From an uncultured Chlamydiae bacterium (GTDB lineage Bacteria; Chlamydiota; Chlamydiia; Chlamydiales; SM23-39): DNA of 64,000 nt. The translations under genes were made by a program, and so were the position numbers. The notes under the pieces are model-generated. The model was given only the letters and a program-made list of their open reading frames with translations. It did not search any database and was not told the DNA's origin. The stretch spans positions 162,977 through 226,976 of the forward strand of contig CAITMJ010000018.1 of assembly GCA_903893545.1 (NCBI GenBank), given 5' to 3'. Positions 18,449 to 27,643 of this stretch are shown one piece after another (the stretch's first letter is position 1; each line of letters opens with the position of its first letter).

Positions 18449-20260
18449 ATGGAAAGAGTTTTTGCACGAGAACTTCCCAATTGCATTGGAAAACAGGTCC
18501 GCATCCGCGGATGGCTCAATAATACCCGCGCCTTTGGAAAAATTTCCTTCTTAATCCTTCGAGATAAAACCGGCTTTGCCCAAGTCATCATCGATGAAAA
18601 GGAAGAATGGCAAAAAATTGCAAAACTCCAGCCAGGAACCATTTTAACCGTTTCCGGCCAATGCACCGCCTCAGAAGAGGCCCACCTACATGCCGAAATC
18701 ATCCACCCTTCGATCGAGGTGGAAAACCCAATCCATGAAGTCTGCCCGATTGAATACTACAAGCCTGAGCTCCATAACGATCTCGAGTTTATCCTCGATC
18801 ACAGGCCCATGGCCCTTCGCAACAGGCAGATTGCAGCGGTTTTCCGCATCCAAGCGGAAATCGCCCACGCATACCGTCTCTACATGCACGACCAGGTTAA
18901 AGCCGCTGAATACTTTGCCCCCAACATCATCGGAGCCTCCTCCGAGGGCGGCGCTGAATTTTTCAACGTCGATTATTTTGGCTACACGGCGACCTTAGCG
19001 CAGAGCAGTCAGCTCTATAAGCAAATGATGGTCGGCGTAAACGAGCGAGTGTTCGCGCTAATGCCTTTTTTCCGCGCTGAGCCCTCCCAAACATCGCGCC
19101 ATCTTTCGGAAGGAAAGCAGTTCGAGTTTGAAATGGGCTTCTTTAAACACTGGCACGAAATTCTCGACATCCAAGAAGGATGCGTCAAATTCATCCTCCA
19201 ATACCTCCACAAACACGCAAAAGCAGAAATCGACATGCTCGGCGGCAAAATTATCTCCGCCCCAGAAAATGTCCCCTTCCCTCGTTTAACGTTTGCAGAA
19301 GCTCAAGCGCTCTATTTTGAGAGAACTGGCATCGATGAGAGAGATGAGCCAGACCTCAGCCCTGCAGCAGAGAGGGAACTCTGCGCCTGGTCGAATGAAA
19401 AATTCGGCACAGACCTTGTCTTTGTCATCGACTGGAAAACCGAAAAACGCCCTTTTTACGCCTATCCGATGGAGGGCAATCCAGAACTTACCAACACCTT
19501 CGACCTTATCTGCGCGGGCACTGAAATCACCTCTGGCGGCCAGCGGCGCCACACTTACGAATCGATGCTCGAAGGGCTCCGAATGAAAGAAATGGACCCA
19601 TCCAGCTTCGGAGACTATTTAAGCATCTTCAAATACGGCATGCCCCCGCATGGCGGATTTGGAATGGGGCTCGAGCGGCTTACCATGACGCTCCTCAAGC
19701 TCAAAAACATTCGAGAAGCCTCTCTTTTCCCTTCCGACACAAAGAGAATCGCCGGCAACCGGATCAAAGCGAAGATCTTCTTTGGCGGAGAAAATATCCG
19801 AGGCGAGATCATCCGCCAGCTCCACCTTCGCAACATCGCATTCGACCATCAAGTCCATGAAGCGACACCCACTTCAGAAGACTCTGCGCGCGTCCGCAAT
19901 ATCAAGATGGAAGAAGGGATCAAAGCCCTTATTCTCCGCGGCAAATCGACCAAAAAGAACTACCAATTCAATATTTCAGCCCACCTCAAGCTCGACATGA
20001 AAGCCGTCCAAGAAATTGTCGGCGAAAAATGTGAATTTGAAGACCCTGCAGTCATCAAAGAGCGATTTGGCCTGACAATCGGAGGAGTTCCTCCCTTTGG
20101 CAACCTCCTCAATTTAGATAACTATTTCGACGAAGCGATCCTTGAACAAAAAAGAGCCGCCTTTAACTGCGGTCTTTTGACTGAATCGATCATCTTAGCG
20201 TCCAAAGATCTCCTGACGGTCGTAGACCCCAAATTCGGCAAGTTCTCATTAGCCCGTTAG
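18449..20260 (+). CDS. aspS2: Archaeal-type aspartyl-tRNA synthetase fused to a YbaK/ProX tRNA-deacylase-like domain
   Basis: A 603-residue class II synthetase. Residues 1-100 form an OB-fold anticodon-binding domain. The catalytic core has motif 2 FRAEPSQTSRH (208-218), the Asp-type GTEITSGGQRRH (357-368) and motif 3 GFGMGLER (403-410). The compact plan without the bacterial insertion domain is that of archaeal/eukaryotic AspRS, not bacterial AspRS. At positions that align with Trp26 and Lys85 of the discriminating Thermococcus enzyme it appears to have Asn and Ser. It could therefore charge tRNA-Asn as well, for later amidation by GatCAB. From about 450 to 600 there is an added YbaK/ProX domain with FGLTIGGVPPFG, a family that hydrolyses mischarged tRNAs. 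AsnRS is a less likely alternative. It sits between pnp and ftsH, where I recall no such gene in Chlamydia. Confidence 0.82.
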   Translation: MERVFARELPNCIGKQVRIRGWLNNTRAFGKISFLILRDKTGFAQVIIDEKEEWQKIAKLQPGTILTVSGQCTASEEAHLHAEIIHPSIEVENPIHEVCPIEYYKPELHNDLEFILDHRPMALRNRQIAAVFRIQAEIAHAYRLYMHDQVKAAEYFAPNIIGASSEGGAEFFNVDYFGYTATLAQSSQLYKQMMVGVNERVFALMPFFRAEPSQTSRHLSEGKQFEFEMGFFKHWHEILDIQEGCVKFILQYLHKHAKAEIDMLGGKIISAPENVPFPRLTFAEAQALYFERTGIDERDEPDLSPAAERELCAWSNEKFGTDLVFVIDWKTEKRPFYAYPMEGNPELTNTFDLICAGTEITSGGQRRHTYESMLEGLRMKEMDPSSFGDYLSIFKYGMPPHGGFGMGLERLTMTLLKLKNIREASLFPSDTKRIAGNRIKAKIFFGGENIRGEIIRQLHLRNIAFDHQVHEATPTSEDSARVRNIKMEEGIKALILRGKSTKKNYQFNISAHLKLDMKAVQEIVGEKCEFEDPAVIKERFGLTIGGVPPFGNLLNLDNYFDEAILEQKRAAFNCGLLTESIILASKDLLTVVDPKFGKFSLAR

Positions 20261-20277
20261 ACAAAAATGAAGCGAAT

Positions 20278-21660
20278 ATGAATATTACAAAACCCCCTTC
20301 CTTTGAAGGAGGACTATCGACTCTTTGCCATTTAAAATCGCTATTCCATCAAATAGACTCGTATGCGCCACAAAAATTCGAAACGCTCATTTTCTCTCCC
20401 CATCACCAATTTAATCGCATGCTTTGGCTCCAGGACAAAGAAATCAAAGTCTTAAACCCTTTAAATGCACAAGCGGCAAAGCTGCAAAAAGCTTGGAATC
20501 AATGCGATCTGCCTAAGCTAAACCAATGGCTTCGAGGCTTTAAAACGAAAGAAAAAGCCCCCTGTAGCCAATCATTTCTCAATACCGCTCTCGTCATTGT
20601 AAACAATAAGCCAAAGATAAACTTGACCAACCTTGTTTCCTCTCAAGAGATGCCCGCATTAGAAGGGCAATATCTAGCGTTTTTAGATCATGTGGTCGTA
20701 GAAGGTTCTAAAAGCTTTCAGAAGAAAATTTTAAAACGGATCGCCAACCTTCACGCCTTTTGCGAAGGAAGACGTCAAATTGCAGCGATTCTGACCAAAA
20801 TCGGAACATTGCCATCGCTCATCTTAACGATCAGGTCAGGAAATAACAGTCAGTTTGTAACCAATCCTCACGGCTATTTCATTGAGCTTCTAGAAGAGCC
20901 AGTCACCATTGTCTCCATCGTCCCTGAAACAGGCGCTGCAAAGAGTTTTTACACTTCCAAAGAAACTATTCTCTTTCATGAACTTCAACACTTTCTCAAT
21001 TATTTAAGTCAAAAAGACTATTCTTTTTGCTCTTTTTTTGCGCATCTCTATTGCGACTTATCTATTTATGATAACATGCCCGAAGAGGCAAGAACTATTC
21101 TTGGCTTTCCCGATCATTGGGGTGGCCTTTCTGAAAACTCTCTTCGAAAAGATCTACAGTTGATCCCAAGACATGGCCATATGAGCGGACTCAATCTATC
21201 CAATCATCCGATCAAAAACCTAATCTATGCACTCAATAACAATCTTATCGGCGACTATGAATGGCTTTTCCCCTCTTTAACGATCCAAGAGATCAACAGC
21301 GTAATCGATCTAGCCCTAGTTTTCATCAAACTTCACTTCGGAGCGCGCGATCTATTCGCTGTTTTAGAGCATGAGATCAATGTCCTCATCTTTACGAGCG
21401 TGAGTGAACTCATCCAACTAAAACTGCCTGAGTCTACTTTCAATGGACACCTTGAGGTCTACGCTGTCTTTATAAACAAGGAAATCAGTGGTTTTCTCAC
21501 TAGAGCCATTCTTCCAAAAAAAGTTTGCAATTGTCTCGCAGCGATTTACACCTTAAAATTCTATCTCGAAGCAAAAATAGAGCAGCTCTATGACCCCATT
21601 CTCGGTAAACGACCTTTTACATCTTTAGCTCTCCCCACTCAAGAAGAGGCCGTTTCGTGA
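20278..21660 (+). CDS. Unknown protein with HELQH zinc-metalloprotease-like motif, possible effector
   Basis: A 460-residue protein of no family I can name. The clearest feature is FHELQHFLNYL at residues 233-243, an HExxH zinc-binding motif in a hydrophobic helix. MPEEARTILG about 30 residues downstream could provide the third ligand (Glu). Such spacing occurs in secreted metalloprotease effectors (the NleD-like M91 type) but also in unrelated proteins. There is no signal peptide, so export would need a type III system. The gene lies 17 nt after the AspRS fusion and overlaps the following hydrolase gene by 4 nt (GTGA), so the two form a unit. Confidence 0.6.
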   Translation: MNITKPPSFEGGLSTLCHLKSLFHQIDSYAPQKFETLIFSPHHQFNRMLWLQDKEIKVLNPLNAQAAKLQKAWNQCDLPKLNQWLRGFKTKEKAPCSQSFLNTALVIVNNKPKINLTNLVSSQEMPALEGQYLAFLDHVVVEGSKSFQKKILKRIANLHAFCEGRRQIAAILTKIGTLPSLILTIRSGNNSQFVTNPHGYFIELLEEPVTIVSIVPETGAAKSFYTSKETILFHELQHFLNYLSQKDYSFCSFFAHLYCDLSIYDNMPEEARTILGFPDHWGGLSENSLRKDLQLIPRHGHMSGLNLSNHPIKNLIYALNNNLIGDYEWLFPSLTIQEINSVIDLALVFIKLHFGARDLFAVLEHEINVLIFTSVSELIQLKLPESTFNGHLEVYAVFINKEISGFLTRAILPKKVCNCLAAIYTLKFYLEAKIEQLYDPILGKRPFTSLALPTQEEAVS

Positions 21661-22736
21661 TCTCCACAATCTATTTTACCGACAAAAGTAGCACCCTTCC
21701 TCCCCAAGAAAAGAGCTGTAGCGAGACGGTCAAAAAAGTCGCTTCCTTCGCCTATGAAAGCTTTCGATGTTGCGTAGAGCGGCTCATCATGACCGCCCTT
21801 TATCCGGCGCAAAGCTCCGTTCTTAAAGAATGTGCCCCAATCATCAGACAATGCGATCCTGAATTTTCCGATTGTAGAACCAGAGAATTAGAAAATTATC
21901 GAGAGCAACTATTCCAAGATCTCAAACCCCTAGGTTTTATGATCCAGGAGCTCTATTTGGAAAAAGACGGCCAACGCCTGAATGGACTACTCATTGGAAA
22001 GACATCTACCTTCGACAATCAAAAGTGGGTCTTGCAGGCGATTGGAAGCGGAGAGTCGATTGAACACGGCCTCAAGATATTTGCAAGAACGTATGCAGAG
22101 ATCGATTACAATGTCTTACTCGTCAATAATCCGGGCATTGGGAAAAGCGAAGGATTTGCAACACCTCAAACCATCGGAGAGTGCCAAGAGACGGCTATTC
22201 GCTTTCTCGAAGAGCATATGCGGGCAAAAAAAATCATCTTAAGCGGGTTTTGTATCGGGGGCGCAGCAATCGGACAAGCGATCTTAACCCATCCATTTCA
22301 ACAAAGCTCTGTCGATTATCTAGTCATCGATCAAGCGGCCTTTAGCAGCGTGACAGAGATCGTTGCCCATCACGAGCAAGGATGCCTTCCAAAATCGTTT
22401 GTAAATCGAGTGATTTCTTGGACTGACCTCGAAATGGACAATAAACTCTCTGCCGAGAAATTGACAAAATTAGGGATTTCTCAAGCGATCATCCACCCTG
22501 AAAAAGATCAAATGGTGCCTACTTCAGTATCTCTTTGGGCCCAATTGCAAGAATTGGGGAAGAAGGAAAATCAATCGTTTCATTCTACCGGAATCGGCCA
22601 TAACTCTCTTCGAGCAATGGTTAAAAAATCGACGGAAATCATCCAGCAGTGGGAAAATGGGAAAATCGAATCCGACCCGCCTAAAGAGGAATATCTTTTT
22701 CGTGTAGGTCTTGAAGACTTCCCCGATTTTGATTAA
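21657..22736 (+). CDS. Alpha/beta hydrolase of the chlamydial CHLPS (DUF818) type, cysteine nucleophile
   Basis: A 359-residue protein with an alpha/beta-hydrolase core. There is an oxyanion strand VLLVNNPGIGKSEG, a nucleophile elbow LSGFCIGGAA with Cys199 in the position normally held by Ser, an acid at D284 (PEKDQMVP) and a His at H315 (STGIGHNS). A Cys-Asp-His triad is known in dienelactone hydrolases. The overall pattern matches my memory of the CHLPS 43-kDa protein family, which is spread through Chlamydiales and has no proven function. The N-terminal about 90 residues are not part of the core and are cysteine-rich. The GTG start overlaps the stop of the HELQH gene, and the 3' end overlaps the convergent ftsH by 4 nt. 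Confidence 0.7.
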   Translation: MISTIYFTDKSSTLPPQEKSCSETVKKVASFAYESFRCCVERLIMTALYPAQSSVLKECAPIIRQCDPEFSDCRTRELENYREQLFQDLKPLGFMIQELYLEKDGQRLNGLLIGKTSTFDNQKWVLQAIGSGESIEHGLKIFARTYAEIDYNVLLVNNPGIGKSEGFATPQTIGECQETAIRFLEEHMRAKKIILSGFCIGGAAIGQAILTHPFQQSSVDYLVIDQAAFSSVTEIVAHHEQGCLPKSFVNRVISWTDLEMDNKLSAEKLTKLGISQAIIHPEKDQMVPTSVSLWAQLQELGKKENQSFHSTGIGHNSLRAMVKKSTEIIQQWENGKIESDPPKEEYLFRVGLEDFPDFD

Positions 22737-25462
22737 TTGAGGCCTGGCTCTGGATTGGGGTTGACAAGTGGCAGTTTCGCAGGCGCCGGAGGAGGCGTTT
22801 TGCGCTGCAACTCATCGGCAGCTTTTACGCGGCCCCGTTTTGTCTCGGTATCCCAGGTTCCTGCCATGATCTCTTTGACGTCCGTTGCGTCGAGAGTCTC
22901 AAATTCCATGAGCATGTCAGCCATGAGCTGCACTTTGTCCCGGTTCTCTTCGAGAATTTCAAGAGCGCGGCGGTGACCTTCATCGACGAGCTTACGCACT
23001 TCTTTATCGATGCGCTCTGCCGTTTCATTGGAGTAGTTCTTTGTCTGATAGCCAGGCATGCCGAGATATTGACCAGATTCACTTCTCTCATCATAGGAGA
23101 CCATACCGAGTTCATCGCTCATACCCCATTCACAAACCATGCTGCGGGCAATTTTCGTCGCCTGCATGATGTCGTGCTGCGCGCCGGAGGACATGTCTTT
23201 GACAAAGATCTCTTCTGCTGCGCGGCCGCCCATGAGGACGACGAGTTGGTCGACGATTTCATTGCGCCAGTAGCTGAGGCGATTTTTCTTCGGCATGAAA
23301 TGGGTCGCGCCGAGAGAAAATCCGCGAGGAATAATGGTTACTTTATCAACAGGATCGCTGTATTTGACGATGAGACCCGCAATCGCGTGGCCCGATTCGT
23401 GGAACGCTGTCGTTCTCTTTTCATTTTCGTCCATCTCAAGGCTGCGTCGCTCTTTTCCGTAGCGCACTTTATCACAGGCTTCTTTGACCTCAACTTGCGT
23501 CACTGCAGAGCGGCCATTTCTGGCAGCGAGAAGCGCGGCTTCATTGAGAATATTTTCAAGATCTGCACCAGAACATCCAGGCGTGCTGCGAGCTATATCC
23601 GTTAGGTCTACGGAAGAGTCGACCTTAATGCGCCGAGCATGGACTTTTAGAATTTCTAAACGCCCTTTGATATCTGGTAAATCAAGCGCAACGCGTCGAT
23701 CAAAACGACCGGGGCGAAGAAGCGCGCGATCGAGGATATCGGGCCGGTTGGTCGCTGCGACGAGGATAACGCCCTCTTTTGTATCGAATCCATCCATCTC
23801 TACGAGAAGTTGGTTGAGCGTCTGTTCCCGTTCGTCATGTCCACCGCCAATTCCTGCGCCGCGATGACGGCCTACCGCATCGATCTCATCCATGAAAATG
23901 ATGCAAGGAGCATTCTTTTTGGCCGTATCGAACATATCTCGAATTCGGCTTGCACCAACGCCGACGAACATCTCGACAAAATCAGAGCCGGAGATCGAAA
24001 AGAAGGGGCGATCGGCTTCGCCGGCAACCGCTTTTGCGATCAAGGTTTTTCCAGTTCCCGGCGGCCCTACAAGAAGAACGCCTTTCGGGATACGGGCGCC
24101 AAGCGCGGTAAATTTCTGCGGATCTTTTAAGAAGTCGACAATTTCTTTGAGCTCTTCTTTGGCCTCATCTGCACCGGCGACGTCTTTAAACGTCACTTTG
24201 TTTTGTTCTTTGGTCATGAGCTTAGCAGGAGACTTACCAAAGTTCATGGCAGAAGATCCTACGCCTTTCATTTGGCGCGAAAAGATAAAATAGAGGAAGA
24301 GGATGACCATCAATACGGGGAGAATCGTAAAGAGGTAGCTGAAGTAATTTGGCGATGGTTCTTGGCTTTTGAATGTCTTTTCCAAGACAGTATTGCGAGG
24401 CTGGTCAGGAGCGCGGTAGCTTAAGCCTTTATTCGCATCAAAGCTTTCCCATTCTTGCTTGGCCTGCGCAAACCAGTGCCCGTAGACTTCCGGATCTTGT
24501 TTTTCAAGAGCGCGGGTCGATAGTTCCTGATTGTTAAAATACCAGCTGACATTGGCCATTTTCTGGCGAGATTTATCAAGAAGCGCTTCATTTTTCTCGA
24601 GATCTGTTGTCACCTGTCCATACTGTTGCAAATCCTCGACATAACTTCTGACGCTGCGGAGTTGCGATAAACGGACGCCATCTTGCTCTCGGCCCAAGTC
24701 ATCGAGCATTTGAGCAATTTGACTATAGGTCGACTGATAGAGAACAACTTGCTGAACAGGAGAGCTGGTAGCTCCTTTTTGGACAGCTAGGACTAGGTTT
24801 TTTAGTTCCCCTTTCATCGATTCGCTGCCGATTCCAAGAGAAGGCGACCGGAGAAGAGCGAGAAGATCGCTGAGTTCTTTGCGAACAGTGTCTACATTCT
24901 CATCGGTTGAATTCATCTGCGCGGCGCTAAGAGCTGCTTTTACAACAGCCATTGTGACGATATCGCGATCCGTTATATTCCGAACGACAATAGAACTTTG
25001 GCGATCAGGGGTATCATAGAGGGAACCGACGACTGTATAGCCATTTTTCGGCAATACAGTAGCGCTGATGCGAAGGTAAAGATCAGCAGCTTCTTGCACA
25101 TTTTTCTGGAGCCCACCGAGATCTTCAGTCAGGCGATTTTGCTCGCTATAGAGCATGTGATTGGCATTGAGCAATTCGAGATAGCGATATCGGTCAGTTG
25201 CATCTGCAGGAAGAGACTCTCTAAAATGTCCGCTAAAAGTCACGAGGTTGTCATTTTGAGCGATTTTGCGATTATCTTCAGGGACGATCAGATCGAGGTT
25301 CGTCAAATGCTCTACTTGGTGAGAAAACGAAACTTTACCGGCGCGATCAGAGGAAAAGGACTGCATTCCTATGATGATTAAAACAGCGGCCACTAGAAAA
25401 AGAAGGAATCCACCTGGAAAGCCTTTTTTCGGTTCCTGTCTCGGTCTCTTGTCATTTGCCAT
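22733..25462 (-). CDS. ftsH: ATP-dependent zinc metalloprotease FtsH
   Basis: Membrane-anchored AAA+ protease that degrades misfolded and short-lived membrane and cytosolic proteins. It is 909 aa, much longer than E. coli FtsH (about 645). TM1 is at residues about 15-34. A periplasmic segment of roughly 340 residues precedes TM2 at about 374-395. The AAA module has Walker A GPPGTGKT (466-473), [13 protein letters not shown] and the second region of homology. The protease domain has HESGH (688-692). The tail is Pro-rich. The enlarged periplasmic domain is, as I recall, a chlamydial trait (CT841 is of similar size). It converges with the CHLPS-type gene. Confidence 0.97.
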   Translation of the reverse strand: MANDKRPRQEPKKGFPGGFLLFLVAAVLIIIGMQSFSSDRAGKVSFSHQVEHLTNLDLIVPEDNRKIAQNDNLVTFSGHFRESLPADATDRYRYLELLNANHMLYSEQNRLTEDLGGLQKNVQEAADLYLRISATVLPKNGYTVVGSLYDTPDRQSSIVVRNITDRDIVTMAVVKAALSAAQMNSTDENVDTVRKELSDLLALLRSPSLGIGSESMKGELKNLVLAVQKGATSSPVQQVVLYQSTYSQIAQMLDDLGREQDGVRLSQLRSVRSYVEDLQQYGQVTTDLEKNEALLDKSRQKMANVSWYFNNQELSTRALEKQDPEVYGHWFAQAKQEWESFDANKGLSYRAPDQPRNTVLEKTFKSQEPSPNYFSYLFTILPVLMVILFLYFIFSRQMKGVGSSAMNFGKSPAKLMTKEQNKVTFKDVAGADEAKEELKEIVDFLKDPQKFTALGARIPKGVLLVGPPGTGKTLIAKAVAGEADRPFFSISGSDFVEMFVGVGASRIRDMFDTAKKNAPCIIFMDEIDAVGRHRGAGIGGGHDEREQTLNQLLVEMDGFDTKEGVILVAATNRPDILDRALLRPGRFDRRVALDLPDIKGRLEILKVHARRIKVDSSVDLTDIARSTPGCSGADLENILNEAALLAARNGRSAVTQVEVKEACDKVRYGKERRSLEMDENEKRTTAFHESGHAIAGLIVKYSDPVDKVTIIPRGFSLGATHFMPKKNRLSYWRNEIVDQLVVLMGGRAAEEIFVKDMSSGAQHDIMQATKIARSMVCEWGMSDELGMVSYDERSESGQYLGMPGYQTKNYSNETAERIDKEVRKLVDEGHRRALEILEENRDKVQLMADMLMEFETLDATDVKEIMAGTWDTETKRGRVKAADELQRKTPPPAPAKLPLVNPNPEPGLN

Positions 25463-25599
25463 AAGATTCTTTATTTCTGTCAGTTAAAAAGATTCACAAC
25501 GATTCATTAAACCATTGTTACAGGTTAAAGTAAAGCAAGAAGGCCCCAAAACCATCTGCCCCTGGAAACGCCCTCATAGCAAAAAAGGATTAAATTGTC

Positions 25600-26535
25600 T
25601 CAAGCAAGATCTTTTACCTTCTTCCATCTATTTGAATCTAAAGATGTTGAACGAATAAAAAACACCCACCCGCGATCGACGAGGAAAGGGCCAAAGCGAA
25701 GATTAACCCCTTGGATGTTGTCCAATACAGACTCTAAAATCGCCCTCGAGACGGGCTGCCACTTTAAGAGGAAGTGGCGAGCCTCCATCCTCTCTAATGG
25801 GCCAAGATGCGCGGACAAACCTCTAGGACCTTCCAAAACTTCAACGGAGGCGATTTTCCGATCCAAATACTCTTTCAATTCAAAGGCTCTTTCTGAAAAA
25901 AGGGCCAGGTTAGAGGAAATCTCCTTCCCAAATGCATGAGAGAGCATGGGAAGAATGGTGTATCTAAGACGGCTTCTTAAAAATTTTGGATCGCGGTTGG
26001 TTGGATCATCAAAACCCAAAAGACCCTGTTCTAAAATTTCCTTTTTTTGAACGGCTAAAAAGGGACGCCAAACAGTCATGCCCATTATCGCACTTATCTT
26101 CGACATCCCGCCGAGATTTTGCAAGTGAGCCCCTTCTAAAAGCCGTTTTAACGCCGTCTCTGCCAAATCATCGGCATGGTGCGCAAGAAGGAGTGCCTGG
26201 AAAGGGATCTCATCAAAAAGAGAGCGAAAAAAGGAAAGCCTGGCAAGCCTTCCTTCCTCTTCTATATTTTTCGACGCCGTTTTCTCTAGACGGGTCGTAT
26301 GAAAAGGCAAATTTAGAGCCGCAGCCTCTTCGGCCAGCGCCGATGCTTCCGATGCGCTCTCTTCGCGCCAGCCGTGATCGACATGGGCCAAATGAATAAC
26401 CTTCGCTGCTTCTGTTTGCAGAAGAGAATAGAGCAATGCCTTCGAATCGGGGCCGCCTGAATAGCCCAATAATAGCGGACTTTTCCGGTCCCACTCTTTC
26501 TCGATAAATTTCTTCACTCGAATCGATGGATTCAC
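25600..26535 (-). CDS. tilS: tRNA(Ile)-lysidine synthase
   Basis: Adds lysine to C34 of tRNA-Ile(CAU) so that it reads AUA. It is 311 aa, a short version without much of the C-terminal domain of E. coli TilS. The PP-loop is LGYSGGPDSKALLY, followed by HVDHGWREES and LLAHHADDLAET, all typical. The start used is GTG at 26533-26535, only one base from the ATG of the divergent permease gene; an internal GTG six codons in would widen the gap. The position between ftsH and the two permeases matches the CT841-CT838 order. Confidence 0.92.
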   Translation of the reverse strand: MNPSIRVKKFIEKEWDRKSPLLLGYSGGPDSKALLYSLLQTEAAKVIHLAHVDHGWREESASEASALAEEAAALNLPFHTTRLEKTASKNIEEEGRLARLSFFRSLFDEIPFQALLLAHHADDLAETALKRLLEGAHLQNLGGMSKISAIMGMTVWRPFLAVQKKEILEQGLLGFDDPTNRDPKFLRSRLRYTILPMLSHAFGKEISSNLALFSERAFELKEYLDRKIASVEVLEGPRGLSAHLGPLERMEARHFLLKWQPVSRAILESVLDNIQGVNLRFGPFLVDRGWVFFIRSTSLDSNRWKKVKDLA

Positions 26536-26536
26536 T

Positions 26537-27643
26537 ATGCTCTCTTTTCTTATGATCCCTATTCTCTGGCGCTACACAATTTCGGCGTACTTGAAGATTT
26601 TCCTGCTTTCTGTAGGAACCTTTGTCTCCGTTCTCATGGTCTCTCGCTTTAAGGAGATCGCCCGCTTTGCCGCCTTGAGTTCTGATTGGGGAAAAACTGG
26701 ACTCTATGCAGTTTACCAGATTCCCTTCATTTTGCCGATCGCAATCCCCCTTTCAGCCTTGATCGCCTCCATTTTGCTATTTCTCACTTTGAGCCGCACC
26801 CACGAACTGACCGCTTTTCGAGCATTGGGGTTTAGTTTCAAAAATATTTTCACTCCCCTTCTTCTCTTTGCCGCCTTCCTCGCCCTATTGAACTTTTATA
26901 TCTCCGCAGAAGTGGCCCCTTTTTGTCGACGCGAATCAAAACAGATTCTCTATCGAGAAACGTCTGACAATCCTCTCCTTCTCTTGCAAAGACAAAGCCT
27001 GATCAAAATCAAAAACGCCTATCTTCGGATCAAGACGCATGAACATGGGAACTCCACCCGCAATTTTCTCCTCATCACCTATAACGAAAGCAATGAGCGG
27101 CTCAATTTAGTCAGCGCTAGAAAATTGAAAGTTCGAGGAGAAGAGCTCTTAGGACAAGATGTAGCCATTGTCTCATCTCTTCGCTCCAATGATTCTAATT
27201 TCGATCCGCTCATCATCGAGAACCAAGGTTTTCTCTCGACAGAGGCCCCTTTTCTCTCCCTTGCGCTCAAAAAAAATCGCCCTCGCATCGACGACGCCTC
27301 TTTAAACCTTCGAATGCTGCGCCATCGTCTACAAACAGCAACTCCTCGTACAAAATACAACGCTACCTTCGTCGAAATCCTCCGAAGAGCTTCCCTTTCT
27401 TGTTCGGTTTTTACCTTCACCTTTCTCGGGTGCGCCTTTGGCATCGAACAAGGACGCTCTCCCAAAAAAAGAGCCCTTTTTTACGCGCTTTTTTTGACAC
27501 TCTCGATTTTGGCAAGCTACCTTTTGGGCAAAAGCTTTAAAAAAGACCTTCTTTTGGCCTCCATTATTTTGCCGTTGCCTCATCTCATCGCAATGTTAGC
27601 ATCTACTGTCCGCCTCTTCCGTTTTTCTAGGGGCTCCTCATGA
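26537..27643 (+). CDS. lptF: LptF/LptG-family LPS export permease (first of two)
   Basis: A 368-residue YjgP/YjgQ-family inner-membrane protein. It has three N-terminal membrane segments (about 12-35, 58-85 and 105-127), a large periplasmic beta-jellyroll region and three C-terminal segments. The cytoplasmic coupling segment RTHELTAFRALGFSF between TM2 and TM3 is the family signature. With its partner it forms the membrane part of the Lpt ABC exporter that carries LPS to the outer membrane. I cannot tell LptF from LptG by sequence alone. It overlaps the second permease by 4 nt. It starts one base from the divergent tilS start, so its promoter must lie inside tilS or one of the starts is internal. 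Confidence 0.88.
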   Translation: MLSFLMIPILWRYTISAYLKIFLLSVGTFVSVLMVSRFKEIARFAALSSDWGKTGLYAVYQIPFILPIAIPLSALIASILLFLTLSRTHELTAFRALGFSFKNIFTPLLLFAAFLALLNFYISAEVAPFCRRESKQILYRETSDNPLLLLQRQSLIKIKNAYLRIKTHEHGNSTRNFLLITYNESNERLNLVSARKLKVRGEELLGQDVAIVSSLRSNDSNFDPLIIENQGFLSTEAPFLSLALKKNRPRIDDASLNLRMLRHRLQTATPRTKYNATFVEILRRASLSCSVFTFTFLGCAFGIEQGRSPKKRALFYALFLTLSILASYLLGKSFKKDLLLASIILPLPHLIAMLASTVRLFRFSRGSS

